In this document: piece after piece, positions 22,677 through 31,297 of the stretch | How the letters are laid out: each line of letters opens with the position of its first letter | How positions within the stretch are numbered: position 1 is the stretch's first letter | Position numbers and translations under genes: made by a program | Source of the DNA: Icerya purchasi | Lineage: Eukaryota; Arthropoda; Insecta; Hemiptera; Monophlebidae | Direction: 5' to 3' | Assembly: GCA_039619475.1 (NCBI GenBank) | Contig: CM077115.1 | Span: 538,688,315 to 538,752,314 of the forward strand | DNA: 64,000 nt | The notes under the pieces: generated by a model | The model's input: the letters and a program-made list of their open reading frames with translations, nothing else | Told to the model about the DNA's origin: nothing | Databases searched by the model: none

Positions 22677-24139
22677 TTACATGGGAGAGGGTTGTGGAGG
22701 TGGTTGCGGAAAGGAGCTTAGTTTTTTGATTAGCTTGGAGAAGCGTGTTTTCATTGCGCGGTTTTCCAGTAGAGGGTAATTGTCGGAGAGCATGTTTATC
22801 AAGCCATCTATGTCACTGGTGAAACTGTTAACGATGTTTATGGGATTTTTTTGTCCCTGGACTAGATCCATCAGGATTATAAGATTTGAGTAGGATAGCG
22901 GGTAGTGCGGGTTTTGGGTTACATTGCTCTCGATTGACTTTAGGAGTTCTTTTGTTGTGGTTTTTTGTTTTTTGGGACCTGTTACAGGATTAATATCGTT
23001 TGAAGATGCTGGATTAATAGCCTGATTATTTGTAACTGTTGGGGTAGCATCGGCCTGATTTTCTGTTGTTGGATAGGACATTGTGTCCATTTTACTGTCT
23101 CGGTTAACATTGGGATAGATAGGTTCATCGTTCGTAACTGGTGGGTCAGGCGTGGGAGGGTGTGGGCGTTTGGTCCCAGTTATGATTTCCTCCTTTTCTT
23201 CGGGTTTCGGAGAATTCTCATGAGCTAAAGGGGTGTTAGTTTTTTCTATCTGTGTGAATATTCTGTGTTCGCGGTCATTGTGTATTATTAAAAAGGATTC
23301 GGGTATGTCATTAACAAAGTCAGTGTTTTCTACGTAGGCTTGTCTCCGCCAGCTTATGATATGACCGAACTCGGTATCATTAGGGCTGACTCGTAATAAT
23401 GATATGGCCGAGACTAATTTTAGGTTTAATACGCTTTGTAGATATGTTTTAAGGACCGTATTTGGGATAGTTGGCGATACATTAGATAGAACTACTTTTC
23501 TGGCGGGGGTTTTCAGTCTCTGACCAGAGATAGTTGTGTTGTTCACTGATATTGTAGCTCCATTGGTCATAAAATTTTCAACTATAGTTTTTGACTTTAG
23601 GAAAATCAAAACACGGTTATTGTTGATTTTGGATCCTGCTATGATATTTTTGGGCCACCTACGAAATTCTTTAATGCCGAGAAATAATCGCGAGGGACCG
23701 TGTTCTCGATAAACGGAAAGATTACTCCTTGCTCTTCTGAGGGGAATTCAAATTCTACAATGGGCGGAAGGTATTTTTTGGATTTTAATTTTTCTGAAAA
23801 CGATGTTGTTTTTGCTACTGGAATTTGTTTCGGAATTATTTCTATTTTGGTTTCGGTTTTAGTGGTTAGATTATTCGAAATGTTTGTTGTTGAAGAAGAA
23901 TTATTAGCGGTGTTATTTATTGCCGATGTACTAGTGTTAAGTTGATTAGAATTGTTATTAGTAATCGCGTTATATGTGTTATCAGTATGCGATCGGTCGT
24001 GTTGTGTAGCATTGTGTGTGACAGTGTGTGTGGAGATAAATAACGGATCGTTATCACCTGCTGGCGTTGGCTTTGTTGCTGCATTATCCATCTCGTGCTG
24101 CGGTAAGTTCCTTCTAACGGTTGGGGGGGAACGGTACAT
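22677..24139 (-). pseudogene. LINE family 2 ORF1 (gag-like), one frameshift
   Basis: The first part runs from ATG 24139 to a stop at 23639 (166 aa, Asn/Thr-rich and then FSEKLKSKKYLPPIVEFEF). The second part is open from about 23660 to 22677, beginning WPKNIIAGSKINNNRVLIF and ending in a Pro-rich tail. The two overlap at about 23645-23665 and a one-base loss there explains the break. The second part has a fold typical of LINE ORF1 (KSKTIVENF, ARKVVLSNV). It contains no cysteine at all, so the CCHC knuckles usual in I-type gag proteins are missing. The next ORF starts 56 bases downstream. Confidence 0.8.
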
Positions 24140-24261
24140 ACTCCGCTGTACCGAGATCGAAATCGACGTAGAGATTTATCAGTTTTACGATGCTTTGTAA
24201 AGATAATAAATCGAACTCAATAATACACGACTGTTATCAATTTAATACGAACGTGAAAGTT

Positions 24262-25497
24262 AATATCCGCACGAACGGATAATATTATTCCACCACGCGC
24301 ACAACTAGCAAGCACCGGATTTGATTCGAGAACTTTATAGTTTTTTAGTTTTAAATGTTGGTTTTGTTTTAAGTGGGTTTCTTGAATGCACGAAATAAAC
24401 AGGTTTGTTAATCGGTGTTATTTTTCCTTTGGCTTTATCGGAATACGAGATTGCAGCGGTTTTTAGAATTTGGTTCGAATTGTTATAATTTGCGTTAGTA
24501 GTGTTAGTACGAGGGATAAGAAACGAAACAGGATCGCAGGTTTTGGTTTGATTATTTTCATTACGGCGTGTGTTAGTGTTGTTATGAACTGTAATGAAAG
24601 GAACGGACTCACCGCATCATTGTTTAGGTGGTACGTCCGCCTGATGAAAAACAGATGCGAATAGTATTTCGATTTGTTAAACAATTTAACGCCCTATGCT
24701 AGTAAATAAATAAAAAAAAAAATATTTAATAATGGTCTAACATACGGAGAGAGTCGAAAGAAAATACCGAATTGTTAAAAAATCATCACAGTAGAACGAC
24801 AGTCTTTTTCACATCGCGGAACTATAACGACCTTTTTTGGTAAAGTAACCAGTTCGTCTTGCAACCGAAAGAAGTTTAATAACAATTTCCAATTAGTGAC
24901 ATTTACGAAATTCGTAAACTATAATTTCGATTACCGTGTCTCTCCCTCCCATTCGCCGAGAATCCAGGATGCAATCACCAACGTACACCAACCTGCCAGC
25001 AGGGAACACCAACATTCTAGCAGCCGCAGCAGAGTGATACGTAGCATCAATATTATTTCTAATTAATTTTTTTGGCGTGTTTTCGTTTATATATTTATTA
25101 TATATCTTTGACAGTCGGCTATTCAAGAAAGATAGGTGTAGGAATTAACAAAATTACACATTTTAAAAAATCATAAAACCTTAATATTAGTATTATTAAA
25201 TCTAAACCAATAATTTAAAAAAATAAATAAAAAAAGGATTTAATTAATTTTTCTTCATAACCGTTACATTTCACTTCAAATTAATCTAAGTCTTCGATTC
25301 AAATTATTATTTTGCTTTACTGTTTTAAATTATTATTAGAAAAGATCTTTGAAATTTATTAAGATATTAAATTAAAATAGTAAAATAAAAATAGAAATTT
25401 ATTCAAACAAATTTTCTTACGTACTAAATAATAATAGTTATTCTTAACTTTCATACGGAATCCTCAGCGCATGAAACCTCATGCTTGACTGAACTTG
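24262..25497 (+). repeat. Right part of rolling-circle-like copy B
   Basis: This is the continuation of copy B after the LINE. It shares the TAATATCCGCACGAACGG junction with copies A and C, the conserved ~64-codon + frame (24470-24664), the minus frame 24893-25126 (LVFPAGRLVYVGDCILDS), and the terminal TACGGAATCCT and hairpin. A deletion near 24885 removes a stretch present in A and C. Confidence 0.8.
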
Positions 25498-25550
25498 TTT
25501 TATATTATATGAACATTTTTTATTTTCTCGTTCAACATCCTGATATCTTT

Positions 25551-25844
25551 TCAATGTCTAGCCAGCACTTGGTGCTCCAAAATCGGAAAAATTGGAACCA
25601 CCACCACCTTTTCGATACCTCGGGCCCATAACAATTCTAATAAACTCTCAAAATCGTAGCACATTTGCTCAACTGAATTACGATATCTCAAATCCGTCTC
25701 TCCTACCATTAATAACACGCGCGATTTTGGTTTCATGGACGATCTTGCCAAGTCTCGATGAATTTCTTCAATCGTCTGGTCTCTACAACAATATCCAATA
25801 TAATATCTTGATGGTAGATTCGCTCCTCTCTCGTCTCGGTGCAA
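25551..25844 (-). CDS. SGNH/GDSL-hydrolase-like fragment next to LTR-C gag
   Basis: The 97-codon frame (start codon uncertain) reads YYIGYCCRDQTIEEIHRDL, then RVLLMVGETDLRY, CYDFESLLELLWARGIEKV and VVVPIFPI. This matches the core of SGNH hydrolases: a strand ending in the block-III loop (usually GxND, here GETD), a helix, then a strand ending in hydrophobic-x-P. Neither the block-I GDS serine nor the DxxH block is in view. It could be a domain carried by the retroelement, since esterase-like ORFs are known in some retrotransposons, or a captured host fragment. It is partial and likely inactive. Confidence 0.4.
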   Translation of the reverse strand: MHRDERGANLPSRYYIGYCCRDQTIEEIHRDLARSSMKPKSRVLLMVGETDLRYRNSVEQMCYDFESLLELLWARGIEKVVVVPIFPILEHQVLARH

Positions 25845-25891
25845 TGCCAGCTTGTATAAAGGCCCCTCTCCGATACACTGGTGCCCTTCTA

Positions 25892-26152
25892 TTATGGAAG
25901 CGTTCGTATTAAAATTATTTTGATTTGCGCGCTCGCACCCGTTCGATAATTATTTCCTGGTGCTCTTCCGTTATTATGAGTTCTATTATATGAGGGAGCA
26001 ACACGCATATTATTCAGCTGCCTGCACCAACCATTTCCTGCACTTTCATTTTGATTTTCGTTCGTAAGGCATCCTCGACGCGAAGTCGTCCGTATATTCT
26101 CATAGAGTTCTCTGGCTGTAGCGCTCTTCATAAGCAACAACAACTTTTGCAT
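25892..26152 (-). CDS. LTR-C downstream frame, Asn/Arg-rich, unrecognised
   Basis: An 86-codon frame follows the gag-like region: MQKLLLLMKSATARELYENI, then an Asn/Gly/Arg-rich stretch (NQNESAGNGW, SYNRTHNNGRAPGNNYR). It may be the nucleocapsid-like end of gag, RNA-binding through basic residues instead of a zinc knuckle. The frame upstream is broken by stops near 26200. No family is recognised. Confidence 0.35.
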   Translation of the reverse strand: MQKLLLLMKSATARELYENIRTTSRRGCLTNENQNESAGNGWCRQLNNMRVAPSYNRTHNNGRAPGNNYRTGASAQIKIILIRTLP

Positions 26153-26223
26153 TTCTTTAGAATATTTTCATATCATCAATTGAATAAATTCCGCGTCTCA
26201 AGATATTTTACACGATTCATCCA

Positions 26224-27465
26224 CTACATTAAGTACACTTCCAGATTCTGAGGTACATGACACTTATCCGCCAGGGAATGCAATTTTCTTCTGGCCTCCA
26301 ATTGGTCCTTTTCACTCCAAAAATTCTCTAACATCTCGCGTCTTACCTGTTCCGACGAGTCACATTCTTTCAAAAATATTCGAGCCCATTCGACGGCGCT
26401 TCTGTCCATTCTACTTAATAACAATTCTAGCCTTTCTTTCAGTTCTATCATTCCATACTTTCTAATTTTGCTCTCAATACTTTCGTTTTCCCCCAAACCC
26501 TCTTACTTCTATGTCTAGGTCAGAGATCCTCGTTGTCGTACTTGCATGGTTGGAGCGGGCATTTACATTTGCACATTGTTCTTCGACGATTTTTACACGA
26601 TCATACAGTTTTTCTGCACTCGATTCAACCTTCTGTTCTATCTCGTCACTATTCTGTCGAATTTCCTCATGTATTCCTTCTACCGATAATTTTACACTCT
26701 CGTTAATTCATTCAATACGCACCTCGCTCGCTTTCGTCTTATTTTGCATCTGCTCAAGCGACACCCTGATTTCATCCCGTACATTTTTCAATTTATCTGT
26801 AATATTTTTCTCGACTTTGGAGATTTTGTCTTTTGCTGTTTGATTAATTTCTTCTTTCATCTCTATTTTTTGTTTAATAAATTTTACTTCTAATTTATCT
26901 TCCAGGACATCAATTTTTTTATTTAAAACTCCGTGGCTTTTATTTAGTTCTTCAAATTTGTTATTTATTTTTGTGTTATTTTCCTCCAATCTAGCGTTTA
27001 TATTTTCGTTGTTTTCCTCCAATCTATTAATTATCTGTTTGATGTTACAATCCAGTTTATCATTAGTATTTGCATTAACCCCCCATTAATTTCTTCTTTC
27101 AAGTCTCTAAAATTTTTAATATTTTCTTCGAGCTTGTTGTTTATTTCTTTTTTTAAATTTTTATTACTCTCCGCAATCTTTTCACTATTTTCTTTCATTT
27201 CTTCTTTTAAATTTTTATGAATTTCTTCTTTATTTTCTTTCGCTAGACTGAGCATGAATTTCTTTAATTCTTCAATGGCTGATAGAGTTAGGGATGTCTC
27301 CGAGTTCACTGGGGCGCGACGCGTCTTCTCCGAATTAGCCTCCGAACTAACCTTCAAAATACGATCCAATATCTCATTCTGCATGTCCTCTTCCTCACTT
27401 CCATCAATTTCACGATAATAATTTCCCCTTGTCACTGGCACTCTGGCTAATTCCTCGATCTCCAT
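26224..27465 (-). pseudogene. LTR-C gag-like protein with long coiled coil, frameshifted
   Basis: From ATG 27465 the frame gives MEIEELARVPVTRGNYYRE, then a long Lys/Glu/Asn-rich heptad region (LKKEINNKLEENIKNF, INARLEENNTKINNKF) predicted to be a coiled coil of over 250 residues. The last part is capsid-like: WARIFLKECDSSEQVRREM, ENFWSEKDQLEARRKL. A G-run indel near 27060, a TGA after VRIE (26708) and a second G-run indel near 26490 split the frame. The WARIFL...FW...Q...R..L pattern resembles gag of insect LTR elements. No zinc knuckle is seen. The assignment relies mainly on position after the LTR. Confidence 0.6.
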
Positions 27466-27954
27466 TTTGACGCAGGGTAATTAAAATTAAATTAAATTTG
27501 GGCCTAACTATCGACAATTAAATAATAAAATTTTAAACAAAATAATGCCGAAACTCTGGTTCGTAGAAGAAAAATATTTTAAATAATTCGTAACGTAAGA
27601 AAAAGAAAAAAAAATGATTTTTTAAATTTTGAATATTCAAACCACGAGAAAATAAAACTTATATATATGTAGGACTATAGCAGATCAAGAAGAGACAAAA
27701 AATAATATAAAATCTTATCTGTTTCTGCTTGGCAGATCCTTCTCTGTTGACTCTGCTGGGCCCCCTTTTCTTTGTACCAGGTAGTGTTTTCTTTTTTTTT
27801 TTTATATAACTTATACGAGTCCCTGTTTAAGCGTCATGTGTAAAGAACTGACTCTGTCCCTGTTCCGAGACGACATTTTTAAAAGACCAGATCCCCGCGA
27901 TAATAAAAAAAAAAAAAATCGAAATTTATTTTGAAAAAGTATGTATCGGGCGCC

Positions 27955-28846
27955 AGCGATACTCTACGATGTATCGCGACTGGTAGCTCAGTCAAGTAGA
28001 GCTTTAGGCCTTTTTTAAAGGGTAACGAAAATGAAAAGGTCTCCGCGGCGGAGATATCACGAAAAACGTGTCCAATAACGAAAATAACGAAACAAAATTT
28101 TTATATGATGATAGAAACCGTTTATTAAATAATTGTCATGAAACAGTGAATAACAAAAAGCAAATGCCTTAATTAATTGATAATTGATTAACAGAAAACG
28201 CACAAAGCTGCTGAAAGAGTCGCAATAAAGAAAAACGTGCCTCACGGCGAGAAACAGTTGAAAAGGTGCCTTATGACGAGAGGCAAAGAGATCCTATTGC
28301 AACCACACGGAAGCGAAAACTGATCACCGAATTCACATAGTGAATTTGATGATGGTTAAAACAAAGAACGGCCATTTTGCCTAATAATAATGAAATATAG
28401 CATATAAAAAATTGCAACACGCTCTCGATTTTTCTAGAACATTTAAAATTGATAGATCGGCTGGTTCTCTGCGTCCAAAATTCTCGGTTTCTTAGAAAAA
28501 ACTCACGCCTCGACGTAGCCCGACTCGCATCTCCGACGCATACAATGCCAGATTGAACAAACCACCCTCATGTAATTAACACACACTCTCTCAACGGATC
28601 GCCAAATTGGCACCGTGCACGGCCAAAATTCCCACGAAATTTGTCGATCTAGCGTTATTGCCGGAGAATGCCAGTTTGTTGCACGCTGTCTGAGGAAGCC
28701 AGAGAATAGAAATCGGTGCAGACAAGCCTGAGAAATTGTCAAAACACGGAGAAATATGGAATTTGGACAAAGTAATCATTATCATTTTTTAATTTGGTAC
28801 AGCGTGAGAAATACCAAAAGTCATGGCAGCCGCCGAATCATTCACA
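27955..28846 (-). repeat. 5' LTR of LTR-C copy 1
   Basis: Starting TGTGAA at 28846 on the minus strand, it aligns through its length with the interrupted LTR at 30438-47040. Matching landmarks: ATTCGGCNGC...CATGAC, TTCTAGAAAAATCG, ATTATTAGGCAAAATG, then GTGATATCTCCGC, and CGTTACCCTTT near the end. The length is about 890 bp, against 857 bp for the other copy once its inserts are removed. The exact 3' boundary is set only by the primer-binding-like TGGCGCCC that follows; no CA terminus is obvious. Confidence 0.7.
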
Positions 28847-29055
28847 ATATATATTGAAGCCTGGTGTATCTTATTCGGCTTTTTATTCTTATGTCAAGGA
28901 TGCCACCGCGAGTTCTATTCTCGCGGACCTATTTTATTACACTGTTATTATGATGATTATCGCTTTTAATATGATGTTTATGATTATTATTTTTATCAAT
29001 TAATATAATTTCTAATAATACTAATAATTATTAATATTACTATTCGGTCTTTTAG
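28847..29055. other. Short spacer with a strong hairpin
   Basis: It contains GATGCCACCGCGAG followed six bases later by CTCGCGG (28898-28922), a 7-8-bp stem. The flanking words (GGATGCCACC) also occur in the LTR-B start at 806 and, on the minus strand, at 43932-43940, so a fragment of that repeat may lie here. The rest is AT-rich. Confidence 0.4.
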
Positions 29056-29823
29056 ACTTCCGTCCTTTGGTCTGTCTTTACTGCAGAATCTGTTGCCATT
29101 CTACAAGCCATTATTTATATTTCCTCTTCTGCAAGTTCTTCCAAATTCCTTATTGTTTCTGATTCTTTAAGTGTTCTTCTAGCGCTATCTCCACCTTCCC
29201 TTTCTCCTTCCACTGATGCTATTATCCTTTCTATTCGTTCTCTTCTCCATAATCTACCCTCATCGACGTCTACCCAGATTGACTTTCTTTGGATTCCGGG
29301 ACATTCAGGCATTGATGGGAATGTAGCTGTCGACCTCATTGCTAAAGCTGCTGTTTCCAATGGAAATTTTATTAGTAGGGTTCTAGCACACAATATTCTT
29401 CTTCCAACTAAATCCTGCCATCTTAGGCACTCTGTTCTTGTTTCTCTTTTCGCTAATTCTAATTCCTTTTATCTCTTGATTAATCCTGTTCCTCCTCCTC
29501 GTCCTTGGTACTATGAGATTCCCAGTTTGCGTCAGTCCATAATTACTAAATTATCTCGCCTCCGTTTCTCGCATAGTCTCCTTCCTTCTTCACTAAATCG
29601 CTTCTCTTTGGCTGCATCTCATAATTATCCATTGGATCATCCTGAAGGTTCCCAGTATGTTTGCGATGCGAATCACGTGCTCTTCGAGTGCTCCGGTTTA
29701 TTTCGCGAGCGTGAGTTACTTTATTATCATCTTTTAAAGTTTGGTCTTCCTGCTCCTTTCAACGCCTCTTTATGTTCTTTCTCTACCTACTATCTCTGTT
29801 GTTCCTGTCCTAGGGGTGAATAA
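29056..29823 (+). CDS. LINE family 1 RNase H and C-terminal segment (partial)
   Basis: The frame is open over about 255 codons to the TAA at 29821-29823. RNase H motifs: FTAESVAILQA (second acidic residue), IVSDSLSVL (third Asp), IPGHSGIDGNVAVDLIA (His and fourth Asp). The first motif, YTDGS, lies beyond the truncation. A C-terminal Cys/His segment follows (LDHPEGSQYVCDANHVLFEC). The closest relative in the window is the minus-strand copy ending at 16936. Confidence 0.8.
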   Translation, partial: TSVLWSVFTAESVAILQAIIYISSSASSSKFLIVSDSLSVLLALSPPSLSPSTDAIILSIRSLLHNLPSSTSTQIDFLWIPGHSGIDGNVAVDLIAKAAVSNGNFISRVLAHNILLPTKSCHLRHSVLVSLFANSNSFYLLINPVPPPRPWYYEIPSLRQSIITKLSRLRFSHSLLPSSLNRFSLAASHNYPLDHPEGSQYVCDANHVLFECSGLFRERELLYYHLLKFGLPAPFNASLCSFSTYYLCCSCPRGE

Positions 29824-29918
29824 AAATATAATTTCTATTTTATTCCATGTATCTATTCCTTTTTGCCGGGCTAATGCTCTTTGGTAGCAAACCCAAGGGG
29901 GGTAAAAAAAAAAAATAT
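29056..29918 (+). mobile_element. RNase-H-type LINE (family 1), 3' fragment
   Basis: This 5'-truncated copy carries only RNase H, the C-terminal segment, the 3' UTR and an A-tail (29907-29918). The 3' UTR TAATGCTCTTTGGTAGC matches that of the copy at 16830-18943. No target duplication was identified. It sits between two divergent LTR-C 5' LTRs. Confidence 0.8.
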
Positions 29919-30350
29919 TACTATTATCTTTAGTTAATTAATTCCCTTTTCTTTTTCTTTACACACAAGAATGTTAATTATGATTTAGTTATTTATTACC
30001 AACTCGTACATAGATCTTTCGGGGACGGTCGACTGTAGAAAAATTTAAATATTCTTGTTTAAAATCAAAGTAATAAAAATACTGTAATTTAAATGATAAC
30101 ATTTCCACCGAATGGTGATTAATGTAAACTTATATAAATTGTATACATATCTCGTATAACGGGGCGGTCGATGCCAAGCTGACCGGTATTTACTCACCTT
30201 GATGTGATTGTTCGCCGGCTGAATATTTCTATGCGACGCTAGCGCACTCGCGCGACCACATTTGGAACTCTCTATAGCCGCTTGTTATCGCGCTACAGAT
30301 GCAGAGTCCAATTGTGTCTAAACTGCTGTGTACGAAACTAGCTCCCTATA
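29919..30350. other. Intergenic, no gene seen
   Basis: AT-rich to about 30150, then more GC-rich. Read on the minus strand, a splice-donor-like AAGGTGAGTAAA lies at about 30203. The GC-rich part continues without break into the tRNA-like segment, so it may be the body of a tRNA-derived SINE on the minus strand. Confidence 0.4.
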
Positions 30351-30425
30351 AATTTTGTCGTCGCCCGGTATCGAACCCGAGACCTCCGGATCAGAAGTCA
30401 AGCGCTCTAGTCACTAGGCCAAACG
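30351..30425 (-). repeat. tRNA-like segment (tRNA-derived SINE head or tRNA pseudogene)
   Basis: On the minus strand there is an A-box-like TGGCCTAGTGAC (30410-30421) and a near-perfect B box GGTTCGATACC (30367-30377) at normal tRNA spacing. The T-arm can pair (CTCGG/CCGGG). The acceptor ends do not pair, and the anticodon-arm stem that forms (GACTTC/GAGGTC) lacks the conserved T before the anticodon. A functional tRNA is therefore unlikely. It lies 13 bases from the start of an LTR. Confidence 0.55.
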
Positions 30426-31297
30426 TGATGTATATATTGTGACAGATTCGGCCGCCATGACTTTCGATATTTCTCACCCTGCACTTAATTGAAAAATGAT
30501 AATGATTACACCTTTTCCAAATTCTAAATTCCACATTTCTCCGCGTTTTGACAGTTTCTCAGGCCTATATCTGCTCCGATTTCTATTTCTCTGGTTTCTT
30601 CGGGCAGCATGCAAACTGAGCATTCTCCGACCGTAATGCTAGATCGACAAATTTCGTGGGAATTGCCAATGTGCACGGCGCCAATTTGGCGATCCGTGTA
30701 TATGTGTGTGTGTTAATTATATGAGGGTGGTTCGTCCGATGTTTGTCCGGTCTGGCATTGTGTGCGTCGGAGATGCGAGTCGAGGCGTGAGAAGTTTTTT
30801 TCTCAGAACCCTAAAGAACCGACGCAGGGTACCCACCGTTCCACCGATTTTGGAAATGTTCTAGAAAAATCGGTGGCGTGTTCGATTTTTAGGATTCCGT
30901 ATGCATATAATGTACGGAATCCTTATAAGATGGTACACAAATGACAAAAATATCAAATAAAAATCAATAATTCACGAACGGCTTAACTTATAAACTTCAA
31001 ATTTGGAACATAAATTACAATTAAAATTATCTTTAAAACGATCTATAACTTGAAGTTGACCGATTAAACTGGGCGGAAAAAAACCCAAAAAACCGTCAAG
31101 ATTATGGTACATAAAACGACCTCAAAAATCACTTAAAAAATGATAACTCGTCACTAGATAAACTTATAACGCTGAAATTCAAAATATGAACTACAATGCA
31201 GGAGTACTTTCATAAAATCAAAAAATTACGGTACAAAAGTTATGTAAAGTTGCCCAAAAGTTCAAAAAACCGCAAAAATGACGTGTCCCTCCCCCTT

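Larger units (their letters stand above)
16719..24253 (-). mobile_element. I-like LINE with RNase H (family 2), full length, nested in copy B
   Basis: This is a minus-strand non-LTR retrotransposon with a 5' UTR (~114 bp), an ORF1 broken by one frameshift, ORF2 with endonuclease, RT and RNase H, a short 3' UTR and a poly-A tail (T-run 16719-16737). The target duplication TGAAAGTT is at 16711-16718 and 24254-24261, and uninterrupted copies A and C show single TGAAAGTTAATAT there. It is itself interrupted by another LINE (16830-18943). It lacks 5' truncation, so it probably arrived as a complete unit. Confidence 0.9.
13889..25497 (+). mobile_element. Rolling-circle-like (HINE-type) element copy B, split by a LINE
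   Basis: The left part is 13889-16718 and the right part is 24254-25497, together about 4.07 kb. The left end is AGGATTCCGTA with its mirrored partner 11 bases further in. The right end carries TACGGAATCCT, the GCATGAAACCTCATGC hairpin and TTGACTGAACTTG. The flanks are TTTTT and TTT. The gap is a complete LINE flanked by TGAAAGTT duplications. The left half contains about eight ~287-bp units between 14288 and 16560. The right half matches the conserved single-copy part of copies A and C. Confidence 0.8.
25498..28846 (-). mobile_element. LTR-C retrotransposon copy 1, 5' part
   Basis: On the minus strand: 5' LTR (28846 to about 27955), a primer-binding-like TGGCGCCCGATAC immediately downstream, a leader of ~480 bp, a gag-like ORF region (27465-26224) and two further frames down to 25551. 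The element is then cut off by rolling-circle-like copy B. No protease, RT or integrase follows on the far side of copy B, so the rest is lost. The gag-first order and TGGCGCCCGA primer site fit a Ty3/gypsy-type element. Confidence 0.7.

Noticed and set aside
27961..28000. tRNA A-box-like GGTAGCTCAGTCAAGTAGAG
   Set aside because: No B box follows at tRNA spacing. The segment is the end of the LTR-C long terminal repeat, and the other copy diverges at these bases.
30351..30425. Functional tRNA gene
   Set aside because: The A and B boxes are good, but the acceptor stem does not pair and the anticodon loop lacks the conserved T, so a SINE head or pseudogene is more likely.
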